From Halococcus agarilyticus (GTDB lineage Archaea > Halobacteriota > Halobacteria > Halobacteriales > Halococcaceae): a DNA stretch of 64,000 nucleotides. Under the pieces are notes generated by a model. That model ran no database searches. It saw only the letters and a list, made by a program, of their open reading frames with translations, and was not told the origin of the DNA. The first letter of the stretch is position 1. Each line of letters begins with the position of its first letter. The stretch covers positions 62,001 through 126,000 of the forward strand of contig NZ_BAFM01000005.1 in NCBI RefSeq assembly GCF_000334895.1, in the 5' to 3' direction. Of the stretch, positions 27,504 through 35,558 are shown piece after piece. Position numbers and translations under genes: made by a program.

Positions 27504-27508
27504 ATAAG

Positions 27509-28398
27509 TCATAAATCAAATACGTTGTTCGTGTAGTGTATGGCTAATTCCTCAAAGGGCACTGGTTCAGACTGTCCCTTGAGTATGTGCTCACGAACGG
27601 TCGGCTGACCCGGGAACCGTTCGGCGAAAAAATATCGAAGGGTGTACGGCGTGAGACTGTTCAGTTCGGAGTCGTCGTTGGTGAATCCCAGCGATGTAGC
27701 CTGTGACTTTACTAAAGCGTGAACGGCCAGCAGAGACAATCTATTTCCCCATGACTGGGTGCTGAGGAACAGTGGGCGGAGTGACCGGTGCGAATCTGGA
27801 CGAACCATCAACCAGCACTTCAGTATCCAGCATGTTTGGCTGTCGAGTGGAATAATTGTGGTTTCTACTCGCTCTCTTCGGGGTGGGTACGTCTCCTCAC
27901 CCTCCGCCCGGATTCGAATTGCTGGGAAACCGTCTTCGATCCATTCGGACTCTCCAATACCGTATGCTTCGGAGACATCCGTATCGTTGAGAAAAACATC
28001 TCGCAGCTGTAGGTTGCAGAGTTCGCCGACACCGATACCAGTTTTGGCGAGTAGTCCGATGACCGCTCGCTTCAGCGGGTGACGAGTTGTCCGGATCAGC
28101 TTGCGAACCTCATCAATTGTCGGTAGCCACCGTTCGTGTTCCGTCTCGGTGTTCGGATCGTATACTTTTTGATCGTGCGAATCATTGTGACATGACCTAC
28201 AGACCGTTACCAAGTTCGTTCGCTTGTTCGTTCCACCACGCTGAAGTGGTACAACGTGATGTACCTCCAGATTTGCCTGTGCTCCGCAGTTGACGCACTG
28301 GCGACCATCCCGGGAGAGGATTTCTTGCCGCAACCGATTCCACTTGCGGATTCCAAACGCTGCCCTGGTTTTGCAGTGTCGGTCAACTCTTCAGCCAT
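27509..28398 (-). CDS. HNH nuclease fused to degenerate tyrosine-recombinase domain (N-terminal frameshift possible)
   Basis: Uninterrupted from TTG 28333 to the stop at 27509 (274 aa). Coding similarity continues upstream (FGIRKWNR before LRQEILSRDG), and ATG 28398 (MAEELTDTAK) joins that frame if one A is added to the AAAA run near 28370. Residues from 28333: HNH domain about 1-50 (RDGRQCVNCGAQANLEVHHV, then CRSCHNDSH, four Cys and the HH pair). From about residue 70 a recombinase catalytic domain homologous to the neighbour: TGIGVGELCNLQLRD, ILKCWLMVRPDSHRSLRPLFLST, TPYTLRYFF, HYTNNVFDL. Arg I is Gly and the His of HxxR is Tyr; the Arg and a candidate Tyr remain. The SAM-like DNA-binding domain is absent. 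Function unknown: sequence-specific nickase, immunity or regulator of the integrase are all possible. Confidence 0.8.
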
Positions 28399-28407
28399 CT
28401 GTTTACC

Positions 28408-28428
28408 ACTATCTATATGTTAGATAGT
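28408..28428. promoter_or_regulatory. Perfect 8-bp-arm palindrome upstream of HNH-recombinase gene (putative operator)
   Basis: ACTATCTA-N5-TAGATAGT. The right edge of the unit on the minus strand ends 9 nt before ATG 28398, so it would cover the TATA and start region of a leaderless transcript. The position favours a repressor site, perhaps for the HNH protein itself or the RHH-like protein nearby. Confidence 0.5.
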
Positions 28429-28588
28429 ATTTGTTTGTGTCGGTACGCCACATACTGACGAACCGCCTTGGATACGTTCGACCGGCAAGAGCGACGACCA
28501 AGGGGTTTCGAATAACATGATTTCACTAATTTGGAGATGCATCCTAATATCGTACCATTTGGCCCCCACGACCGACTTCGCGGAGATC

Positions 28589-28595
28589 TTTATCC
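28589..28595 (+). promoter_or_regulatory. TATA-like box
   Basis: TTTATCC at 28589-28595 ends 21 nt before the ATG at 28617, supporting expression of the small gene that follows. Confidence 0.45.
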
Positions 28596-28616
28596 TTGCA
28601 GATCGCAGGGGTTGGT

Positions 28617-28760
28617 ATGTTCAACGACTGTAGTGGAACCACAGTCGGCGTCTGGATCGGCGATACCGACGACGTCCTCGACGAGTTCGACTCGCCGGCC
28701 TCGAAGCGTCACTTCGTCACCCAAGCGATCATGAATCAGGTTCGACGTGAAGTCGAATGA
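28617..28760 (+). CDS. Small RHH-like protein, 47 aa
   Basis: The frame begins MFNDCSGTTVGVWIGDTDD and ends with TGA at 28758-28760. It includes VLDEFDSPASKRHFVTQAIMNQVRREVE, a strand-helix-helix pattern like a short ribbon-helix-helix antitoxin or regulator. Third-codon positions are GC-rich compared with the surrounding AT-rich spacer, and a TATA-like box lies about 25 nt upstream; both support a real gene. It has no partner toxin directly adjacent. It could regulate the HNH/recombinase locus. Confidence 0.6.
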   Translation: MFNDCSGTTVGVWIGDTDDVLDEFDSPASKRHFVTQAIMNQVRREVE

Positions 28761-28989
28761 CTGTCACCCCCACATCCAGGTGTCCGAAACCCGTCCCGTA
28801 AATCTCATGTCGCGATATAGAGTCTGCGATCGATCGGACCCCTGTCTCGGTGTGATCGGTACCACTCCATCGAAAGGGGACGATAGCTAGACGGCCACAG
28901 ACAGCGAGACTGCGCTATCGGGTACGGCGGTGCTTTCCGAACGACGCGGTCTCGTGGGTCGCTTCGGATCGTCTCCGACTGCCCTCGAC

Positions 28990-29547
28990 TCACCCGGGGA
29001 GTTGCCCGGAGAGTCTACTGAGGAGCGGAGCCAGGGTCATCGCCGTTCCGGTCGATCCGTCGATCTCGAATCGGCCACGCAGATACCCCAGTTTGGGGTC
29101 GATGTCGCCGGCGAGCAATCCGACGAGCACGTCCGCCTCGCCGGCAATGGTGACGTCGCCGTTCTCGGCCCGACCGGGTCCGCCCGCGATCGTCCCCGCT
29201 TCCCCGTCGATTTCGAGGTGGCCCGCCAGCGAGCAGTCCTCGGCCGCGAAGGTGACGGTGGCCACCGTCGAAACGTCGTCGAGGGCGTCCCCTCCCACAG
29301 CCTCGCACAGGCCCGTCCAGAGCAGTTCCTGGAGCCGGTCGGCGACCTCGGGGTTCGCCGAGACGAACGCGGCCGTATCGATCTCGGTCAGCCCTCTCAC
29401 CACGTCCGTCAGCAGCTCCGGGTGCTCGTGCACGAGCGCGTCGGCTCGATCACCGAGGCTCGCGAGCTGGAGGAGCCGCGCTTCCGTCGACTCGCGATCT
29501 CGCTCTGGTGAGTCGTCGATCGGTTGGTCGGAGTTCTCGCCGGTCAT
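28990..29547 (-). CDS. SCP2-like sterol-carrier-fold protein
   Basis: 185 aa from ATG 29547 (MTGENSDQPIDD). Residues about 80-185 look like the SCP2 fold: VTFAAEDCSLAGHLEIDGEAGTIAGG, ENGDVTIAGEADVLVGLLAGDIDPKLGYLRGRFEIDGSTGTAMTLAPLLSRL. Many archaeal proteins of this fold bind acyl or lipid ligands. The acidic helical N-terminus has no signal or TM. No operon partner; it is divergent from the HTH gene at 29792. Function not assignable beyond the fold. Confidence 0.75.
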   Translation of the reverse strand: MTGENSDQPIDDSPERDRESTEARLLQLASLGDRADALVHEHPELLTDVVRGLTEIDTAAFVSANPEVADRLQELLWTGLCEAVGGDALDDVSTVATVTFAAEDCSLAGHLEIDGEAGTIAGGPGRAENGDVTIAGEADVLVGLLAGDIDPKLGYLRGRFEIDGSTGTAMTLAPLLSRLSGQLPG

Positions 29548-29761
29548 CGTGTTCTCTCGATCGGCTCGAGTCGATCCCTCGTGATGAGACGTGCGGTATC
29601 GACGAGGACGTGTTTTCGATCGGTGATCCATCGACCCGATTCGTCCGGTTCGATCCCCGGACTCGACGCTCGACGATGGGTGACGAAGGTGCCCGGTCGC
29701 CTCGCCGAACCAGTCAGACGAGTTTATAATCCAGCCATCAAATTATCGGATCGCCGATACG

Positions 29762-29767
29762 TTTATT
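29762..29767 (+). promoter_or_regulatory. TATA box
   Basis: TTTATT at 29762-29767 lies 24 nt before ATG 29792, the leaderless-promoter spacing. Confidence 0.5.
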
Positions 29768-29791
29768 CCCCGCCGGACCGTAGTGTGGCTG

Positions 29792-30055
29792 ATGAGTGAT
29801 CCCGACGAAGAGAGGCTCGACAGCCTCTCGCCGAGCGCGAAGCTCGTGTTCAAGGTCCTCGAGTACAACGCCTCGCTCACCCAAAAGGAGATCATTCAGC
29901 GTTCCCGGCTCTCGGGGCGGACGGTGCGCAACGCGCTCGATCAGCTCGAACGGATCGAGGCCGTCGAGAAGGGGGTCTGTATCCACGACGCGCGCCAGAA
30001 CCGCTACGAACTCACGACCGCCACCGCACGGCCCGAGGTCGGCCTCGACGACTGA
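29792..30055 (+). CDS. Small winged-helix HTH protein (MarR/TrmB-like)
   Basis: 87 aa from ATG 29792. A single winged-helix domain: SPSAKLVFKVLEYNASLTQKEIIQRSRLSGRTVRNALDQLERIEAVEKGVCIHDARQNRYEL. The recognition helix lies near residues 33-50 and the wing near 55-70. No effector domain is present, so it is a minimal DNA-binding protein. A TATA box lies at the expected distance. It precedes convergent aceB but no regulatory link is shown. Confidence 0.82.
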   Translation: MSDPDEERLDSLSPSAKLVFKVLEYNASLTQKEIIQRSRLSGRTVRNALDQLERIEAVEKGVCIHDARQNRYELTTATARPEVGLDD

Positions 30056-30108
30056 GTTCGCCGGTTCGATCCCCCGAAGCGCCGGAGCGAGGGGAGTGAA
30101 TCCGGGAA

Positions 30109-31425
30109 TCAGGTCCCGACGTCGATCGCCCGATTGACGACGCTCTCCCCGTACATCTCGGCGAGGTCGTCGTGCTGGTCCGGGCGATTCTCGTAGACGT
30201 CCTGGAACAGGCTGACCGGCGTCATCGCGGCCTGGTAGGTCGCCTCGTCCCACATCCGATCGTTGCTGATATCGACCTCGACGCCGTCGATCGCGAGCGT
30301 CGCCGAGCGCTCCATCGCGATCGCGCCCGTGCCGGCCTCTCTCGCCGCCTCGAACTCCTCCATCGAGTCCACGATGTCGTCCATGCTCGGGACGTACTCC
30401 GCCCTGTCGAGCAGTTCCTCGCGGAGGCCGTCCTCGTCGAGTTCCTGCTCGTCGCCACCGACAGCGAGAACGTAGCTGTCACCGCTTTCGGCGAGTGACA
30501 GCCGATCGCCGCCGTAGACCTGCGTGTCGCCTTGCTCGTCGAGTTCGACCTGCTGGGTACCGTCGTCGAGGAGCCAGCTCCCGTCCTCCGGTGGGAGCGG
30601 CGATCGGTTCGCCTCGACGACCTGGCCCGGCGTCAGCGACCAGATGCCGAGCATGCCCTTGGCCTGATTGTCGGTCATGCGCTCACGATATCCCTCGACG
30701 TCGCGGATGTCGTCGTACGGCCCGTCGACCGCGATCAACCCCGCAGCACTCGCCCCTCGCGAGGTGTTGTGGCGGAGTTCGGGCCACGGCGGCAGATTAC
30801 CTGTCGGCGTGATCGCCCGCATGTCCTTGGTGTAGTCGACCTCGCCGTCGACCAGCATGAACAGGCGTTCGAGGTTGTTGGTCGGTTTGCCCATCTCCTC
30901 GCGCAGCTCGCCCATCGCGAGCTCGGCCGCGCCGCTCTCGATGATGACCGACATCGCGAGGGATCCCTCGTCGAGACCGTGCGCCTCCTCGACGATGGTG
31001 AAGAACTCGTCGGCCTTCTTCCAGTCGTCGATCCCCCCGACCTCGGGGATCACGAACCCGTCGAGATGCTCGACGGCCCCGTTCTCGGGGTCGGCGATCT
31101 CCAGCATGTGCTGGAACCCCTGGTAGCGGGTGGCTGGGCTGTCGCGGTGCCACACCACCCGTGGATGGACCTCGCCCGGGAACTCCGCACCGTTCTCGGC
31201 GAGGACCTCGACGATATTCTCTGCGCCCTCGTCGCGCATCGAGGGCGCGGTGGCGTCCTCGTTGTCCGGCACCCACACGTCGGGGGCCTGCATCCCCCGG
31301 AGTCCGCTGGCGCTCCGGATCATCTTCGCGGACTCGTCCTCGCCCTCGACCGCCGTCGGTGAGGTGAAGAACGTCCGCACGAACTTTCGGTCGTGGAGTC
31401 GCTCGTCGTGGGTTCGTCCCGTCAT
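30109..31425 (-). CDS. aceB: Malate synthase, haloarchaeal type
   Basis: 438 aa. Condenses glyoxylate with acetyl-CoA to malate in the glyoxylate shunt. The N-terminal RTFFTSPTAVEGEDESAKMIRSASGLRGMQAPDVWVPDNEDATAPSM and the blocks HPRVVWHRDSP, GFVIPEVGGIDDW, SVIIESGAAELAMGELR and DNQAKGMLGIWSLTPGQVVEAN are characteristic of the short haloarchaeal form, which is much smaller than bacterial isoforms A and G. The soluble, acidic product is cytoplasmic. It lies 165 bp downstream of aceA on the same strand, so the pair probably forms one acetate-assimilation unit. Confidence 0.95.
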   Translation of the reverse strand: MTGRTHDERLHDRKFVRTFFTSPTAVEGEDESAKMIRSASGLRGMQAPDVWVPDNEDATAPSMRDEGAENIVEVLAENGAEFPGEVHPRVVWHRDSPATRYQGFQHMLEIADPENGAVEHLDGFVIPEVGGIDDWKKADEFFTIVEEAHGLDEGSLAMSVIIESGAAELAMGELREEMGKPTNNLERLFMLVDGEVDYTKDMRAITPTGNLPPWPELRHNTSRGASAAGLIAVDGPYDDIRDVEGYRERMTDNQAKGMLGIWSLTPGQVVEANRSPLPPEDGSWLLDDGTQQVELDEQGDTQVYGGDRLSLAESGDSYVLAVGGDEQELDEDGLREELLDRAEYVPSMDDIVDSMEEFEAAREAGTGAIAMERSATLAIDGVEVDISNDRMWDEATYQAAMTPVSLFQDVYENRPDQHDDLAEMYGESVVNRAIDVGT

Positions 31426-31590
31426 CTCGGTCCCTCATCGGAGCGGATCGCGTCGATCCGCGACACGGTTCGTGTTCGGTGTGGTTCGTCGTTCATGATG
31501 CGTATCTTCCTTGTTCGATCGGGTACTTCATGGTTCGGTGTGGGTGAAAAATCGCTCCACGGAGTGTCGCGTGAAGCGACGGAACAGCGT

Positions 31591-32637
31591 TCAGTCGTCG
31601 CTTTCGGCGGTCTGGAGCTCCTGGTCGTCGTCCGAGAACCCCTCGGAGCCCTCGATGCGCGAGCGCGCCTCGGGGTCGAAGCGCATCTCGGTGTCCTGGA
31701 ACTTGTCGACGAACGAGAGCGCGTGGTGGGACTCGGTCTCGTGGCCGATGTAGCGCTCCTCCAGATCGAACTGAGCCTCCTCGCCGTTCTCGGCGAGGTT
31801 CTTCATGTCCTCGTAGGCGGCGTGCGCGCCCGAATGGAGCGCGAACAGGGTGATGAACTGGTAGACGTACCCGAGATCGCCCAGCTCCTCGAACGTCAGC
31901 GGGTCGTCCTCCGCGGACCACGCGAAGCTCGACGAGTAGTTGAACGCGAGATCGAGATCGGGGTGGGTCTCGTGGATGGTTTCGGCGTACTCCACGGCGT
32001 CCTCCCGGCTGGGATCGGGCATCTCGGGCCAGACGATGTCGACGCCGGCATCGGCGTAGAGCCGGCCGCGTTCGAGGTGTTCCTCCCAGTCGCCGTTCGC
32101 GGAGCCGTAGGCGTCGGTGCGCGCGATGATCACGGTGTCCTCACACTGCTTCGCGTCGACGGCGGCCTCGAAGCGGGCCTGGGCGTCCTCGCGCGGGACG
32201 ATCTGCTTGCCCGCGATGTGGCCGCATCGCTTCGGCGTCACCTGATCCTCGATGTGGACCGCGGCAACCCCGACCTTCTCGTACTCGCGCACCGCGCGCC
32301 GGACGTTGTGGATTCCCCCATAGCCGGTGTCGCAGTCGGCGATCACGGGGAGGTGGGTCGCCTCGACCATCCGCTTCGCGTTCTCGACCATCTCGGTCAT
32401 CGTGACCATTTCGAGGTCCGGGAACCCGAACTGACCCAACACCGTGGAGTACCCGCTCATGTAGGCGGCGTCGTGGCCCGCCATCTCCGCGAGCCGGGCG
32501 TCGAGGGCGTGGTACATGCCCGGCGCGAACACGTAGTCCTGGGTGTCGAGCATCTCGCGCAGCTCTTCGGCTGCGGGGTTGTCGATGTCCTTCGTGAAGA
32601 CGTCCGTGTCTCCGATGAGTTCTTCGGGCGTTGGCAT
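31591..32637 (-). CDS. aceA: Isocitrate lyase
   Basis: 348 aa from ATG 32637 ([14 protein letters not shown]); the open frame upstream to 32841 is Arg-rich leader. It cleaves isocitrate to glyoxylate and succinate. Evidence: [36 protein letters not shown]... start, [11 protein letters not shown] for substrate binding, [16 protein letters not shown] with the signature KRCGH and catalytic Cys near residue 130, and ARTDAYG. Cytoplasmic TIM barrel of the isocitrate lyase/PEP mutase superfamily. Transcribed ahead of aceB; it lets the organism grow on acetate or other C2 sources. Confidence 0.95.
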   Translation of the reverse strand: MPTPEELIGDTDVFTKDIDNPAAEELREMLDTQDYVFAPGMYHALDARLAEMAGHDAAYMSGYSTVLGQFGFPDLEMVTMTEMVENAKRMVEATHLPVIADCDTGYGGIHNVRRAVREYEKVGVAAVHIEDQVTPKRCGHIAGKQIVPREDAQARFEAAVDAKQCEDTVIIARTDAYGSANGDWEEHLERGRLYADAGVDIVWPEMPDPSREDAVEYAETIHETHPDLDLAFNYSSSFAWSAEDDPLTFEELGDLGYVYQFITLFALHSGAHAAYEDMKNLAENGEEAQFDLEERYIGHETESHHALSFVDKFQDTEMRFDPEARSRIEGSEGFSDDDQELQTAESDD

Positions 32638-32839
32638 TGTGGATTCGTTCTCGTGGGTTGCGTTCGGTTTCGTGGCGTCGAGTGGGCCACGACGGCAACG
32701 GCGCTCCTCGTCCGCCAGCAGTCGCTCGCGGTCGGCGTCGTGACCCGAGCGCGCCGTCGCGTCGGCCCGCCGCGCTCGCCGCATCGCCACCCAGGACATC
32801 TCACTAAAAAAACTGTTATGGTTGATCATGATAATATTC

Positions 32840-32880
32840 ATTAATCGGTTTGTTCGGGGAGAGGGTGATTAACCGATAAT
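32840..32880. repeat. AT-rich inverted repeat between MBL gene and aceA
   Basis: Arms ATTAATCGGTT (32840-32850) and AACCGATAAT (32871-32880), imperfect by one base. It lies past the stop of the MBL hydrolase and about 200 bp upstream of aceA. It may be a terminator or an upstream regulatory element for the glyoxylate genes. Confidence 0.35.
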
Positions 32881-32952
32881 AGTGTAATGAACTGCCGTGG
32901 CAGATCGTCGCGCGGCGAGCCGTGGGGGCGGTGGGAACGTCGCTTCGAGGGG

Positions 32953-33783
32953 TTACAGATCGACGCGGTCGCCGATCTCGACGATTTCGAGCGCGTTCGG
33001 GTGCTCGAAGCTCCCGACGTGGTGGTGGAGTGCGGTCGGGTCGGCGGTGAGACCTTTCCACATGTCCCAGTGAGTCGGGAGAAGGCGATCGGTGCGGAGG
33101 GCGGCGGCGGTCTCGACGGCCTGGTTCTCGTCGTTGTACCACCGTGTCCGGGTCGGTTCGCGGCTCTCCTTGTCGGGGATCCGACCGACGCTGCCGAACG
33201 CGAGCGCCGCGAGATCGATGTCGTACTCCTCGCCGATCCGCTCGAACGCTTCGCTCGGTTTGGTGTCGCCGCCGTGGAAGAACGTCCCAGCAGGATGTTC
33301 GATGGCATAGCTCACCGGGTGGGTCGCATCGGGGTCGTGAGCCTCCTCGACGTGGATCGTGAAATCGCCGATCTCCATCGTATCGCCTTCTGTCACCTCG
33401 TCGAGTTGCTCGTCGTCGACGTTCCACTCCTCGGTCCAGCGCTCGTCCTCGCGCGCGACCGTGAGGCTGTCGTCGGGCGCGTGAAAGGTTGCACCAGTAC
33501 CTTCGAGGATCGGAGCCTGCGAGGGGCCGTGGACGTGGTCGGTGTGTTCGTGAGTCGCGAGCATCGCGTCGGCCGCCTCGACGTCGGTCGGATCGAACGG
33601 CACCGGGATCATCCTGATCGTGCGGGGCGGATCGCCGAGACCGAGATACGGGTCGACGAACAATGTCGTGTCGCCATCGGTCAACGCGAAGCCGTTACAG
33701 CCGAGATACCAGATCGCCACGCCGTCGGGGTCGGCGTCGGCGACCGCTCGTGGCAGCCAGTCGTTCCAATCTGAGTCGACCAT
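32953..33783 (-). CDS. MBL-fold metal-dependent hydrolase (UlaG-like)
   Basis: 276 aa from ATG 33783 (MVDSDWNDWLPRAV). Beta-lactamase fold: IWYLGCNGFALTDGDTTLFVDPYLG, the zinc motif ATHEHTDHVHG near residue 85 (HxHxDH), a later His in EEAHDPDATHPVSY, FFHGGDTKP with the bridging Asp near 180, and LLPTHWDMWKG with the last His near 240. The short form without extra domains resembles the L-ascorbate-6-phosphate lactonase group. Substrate unknown. It is cytoplasmic and lies upstream of aceA on the same strand, separated by 315 bp. Confidence 0.9.
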   Translation of the reverse strand: MVDSDWNDWLPRAVADADPDGVAIWYLGCNGFALTDGDTTLFVDPYLGLGDPPRTIRMIPVPFDPTDVEAADAMLATHEHTDHVHGPSQAPILEGTGATFHAPDDSLTVAREDERWTEEWNVDDEQLDEVTEGDTMEIGDFTIHVEEAHDPDATHPVSYAIEHPAGTFFHGGDTKPSEAFERIGEEYDIDLAALAFGSVGRIPDKESREPTRTRWYNDENQAVETAAALRTDRLLPTHWDMWKGLTADPTALHHHVGSFEHPNALEIVEIGDRVDL

Positions 33784-33863
33784 CACCGGATGCGCGCGGG
33801 CGAACGGCCTAAATCCCTCGAAGCGTCCGGGGCTGGGATCGGCTCCCCGTGGTGAGCGATTCC

Positions 33864-34073
33864 TCAGTCCGTGGCGAACAGATGTTCGCTGAGCGGATGA
33901 CCCGGCAGCGGGAGAACGCCGGCCACGATCGCGGGGACGAGCGCTGCCACGTAGACGGCCGGGAACGTCCAGACGAGATGGCCAGCGAGCACGGAAACCG
34001 CGACGAAACCACCGATGCCGCCGAGGACGATGACCGTCCACGCCGCGAGTGCAGTCCGACGATTGTGATCCAT
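33864..34073 (-). CDS. Small two-TM membrane protein
   Basis: 69 aa from ATG 34073 (MDHNRRTALAAWTVIV); an in-frame ATG at 34097 would add MGETKSGG. The run of A/T at 34098-34105 is the right distance for the promoter of the shorter form. Two hydrophobic helices (about residues 8-30 and 36-55) join a short loop and an acidic C-terminus. No family recognised. It follows nothing closely and is probably monocistronic. Confidence 0.68.
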   Translation of the reverse strand: MDHNRRTALAAWTVIVLGGIGGFVAVSVLAGHLVWTFPAVYVAALVPAIVAGVLPLPGHPLSEHLFATD

Positions 34074-34141
34074 ACCACCCGATTTCGTTTCTCCCATCAA
34101 AAAATCCACCAGCTCGGACGGCATCCGCTGGCGAGATTGCT

Positions 34142-34320
34142 GTGCGGTGCGGTCCTGGCGGATGAAGGGCGAGCGCCCGTTAGGGCGCGAGGGCTTCGGT
34201 GGTGCGGTGCGGATTGCGGAGAGCGCCAGCAATCCTGCCGCGAGCGAACGAAGTGAGCGAGCGGGTGTTTTTAGTCCAGGTTTTTGCGAACCCTCTTGCG
34301 AGCGACCGGAGGGAGCGAGC
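34142..34320. repeat. Intergenic repeat-rich segment
   Basis: Contains GTGCGGTGCGG twice (34142-34152, 34202-34212), a perfect GCGCCC-GTTA-GGGCGC hairpin (34173-34188), and two near-identical 23-bp units of the type GCGAGCGA-N7-GAGCGAGC (34240-34262, 34298-34320). This looks like the dispersed noncoding repeat material of haloarchaeal spacers; no gene is supported between 34098 and 34347. Confidence 0.5.
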
Positions 34321-34347
34321 AACGGGGGTGAAGTAAAAAAGTGGGGT

Positions 34348-34770
34348 TTAGTCCTGACAGCACGCGCCGATCCGATCGCCGAAGTCGAAGTCGAGTTCGA
34401 CCGAAACCGCGTCGCCGATGCGTTCGAGCCGGGCGTCGAGTCGGTTCTGCGCTTCGAGGAACTCCGCCATTGCCGGGATCTCGTGGAGGTCCTGCTGGGC
34501 GTTCTGGAGGTTCCGGAGGTCCTCCTCGGTCGCCTCGCCGGTCTGGCGCGCGAGCATGAACTCGTCGCGGAGCCGCTCGAACTCCTGAACCTTCTCCTGG
34601 GCCTCGGGGCTTCGTTCCACCTCGGCTTTCGCCTCGGCGAACCGCTCGTACTCGGGCGTGTCGGCGATCGCGCTGCCGAGGTCGCCGGCGAGGTCTTCGG
34701 GCCGGCCCGCGGTGGCCATCGGTTCGGCGTCGGCGTCGGTCTCCGCGTCGAGTTCCGGTTCGGTGCTCAT
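34348..34770 (-). CDS. YlbF/YmcA-like helical protein
   Basis: 140 aa from ATG 34770 (MSTEPELDAETDADAEPM). After an acidic disordered leader, residues about 30-120 are continuous helix: LGSAIADTPEYERFAEAKAEVERSPEAQEKVQEFERLRDEFMLARQTGEATEEDLRNLQNAQQDL, matching the Com_YlbF pattern with its hydrophobic heptads and central EATEED turn. Bacterial homologues form a complex controlling RNase Y; the archaeal role is unknown. The end carries a vicinal Cys pair (GACCQD) that could bind metal. Confidence 0.82.
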   Translation of the reverse strand: MSTEPELDAETDADAEPMATAGRPEDLAGDLGSAIADTPEYERFAEAKAEVERSPEAQEKVQEFERLRDEFMLARQTGEATEEDLRNLQNAQQDLHEIPAMAEFLEAQNRLDARLERIGDAVSVELDFDFGDRIGACCQD

Positions 34771-34840
34771 CGTCCGTGTTTGGGTCGTGACTCGCTTCAA
34801 TGTGGCGGTGGCGCGGTCGGCAGTTCAGGCCAGGCGTGGG

Positions 34841-35500
34841 TCAGGCGAGGCGCGCGTCGACCCACTCGACCACGTCCGCGAGCTCGTCCGGCGCGATCCC
34901 GTGGGCGCTCCCGTACTCGTGGGCCTCGACCGCACACCCGAGTTCGCGCAGGCGGTCGGCCGCCGTCTGGGCACGGCTCGACGGGATGATCTGGTCCGCG
35001 GTCCCCGATCCCACGAACACCGGCGTGTCCTCGATGCCGTCGGGCTCGGCGTCGGCGTGCGACTCGGCGAGATAGCCGTGGAGCGCGACGACCCACGCGA
35101 ACCTGTCAGGGGCCTCGATCAGCAGCGAGAGCGACGAGATCGCACCCTGGCTGAACCCCAACAGGCCGATCCGATCTGGATCGAGGTCGTACGCGCGGGT
35201 TGTGGCGTCGATCGTCTCGCTCACGAGATCGAGACTCCGGCGGAACTCCTCCATCACGGGCTGGCTCTCGTGGAGATCGCCGTCGGGAACGTCGAGCTCG
35301 TACCACGTGTACCCACCCATCAGCGGCTCAGGCGCGCGAAGACTGATGACGTGGAGTTCGTCGGGGAGGCGCTGCGCGACCGGAAGCAGATCCTCCTCGT
35401 CGGCACCGCGACCGTGGAGGACGAACACCGCCGGCGCGGGGCCGTCGGTGGCAACGTCCGGTTCGATCGAGACGTGTTCGAGCGGGAGATCGGCAGGCAT
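34841..35500 (-). CDS. Phospholipase/carboxylesterase-family alpha/beta hydrolase
   Basis: 219 aa. Alpha/beta-hydrolase with FVLHGRGADEEDLLPVAQRL, the nucleophile elbow GLLGFSQGAISSL (Ser near residue 112), acid Asp in SGTADQIIPSSRA near 170 and His in YGSAHGIAPDEL near 200. Length matches the carboxylesterase / acyl-protein thioesterase family. Cytoplasmic. Hydrolyses short acyl esters or thioesters; natural substrate unknown. Single gene on the minus strand, 58 bp downstream of nuoCD. Confidence 0.92.
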   Translation of the reverse strand: MPADLPLEHVSIEPDVATDGPAPAVFVLHGRGADEEDLLPVAQRLPDELHVISLRAPEPLMGGYTWYELDVPDGDLHESQPVMEEFRRSLDLVSETIDATTRAYDLDPDRIGLLGFSQGAISSLSLLIEAPDRFAWVVALHGYLAESHADAEPDGIEDTPVFVGSGTADQIIPSSRAQTAADRLRELGCAVEAHEYGSAHGIAPDELADVVEWVDARLA

Positions 35501-35558
35501 GAGCGCATGTTAGCGGGCGGGTGGCTTCAATCCCCGAGTGTCAATAGTGTCGTGATCG

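Noticed and set aside
30055-30085. CCGGTTCGATCCCCC after the HTH gene, resembling a tRNA T-arm
   Set aside because: Stem does not pair and no D-arm or acceptor stem precedes it within the coding end of the HTH gene.
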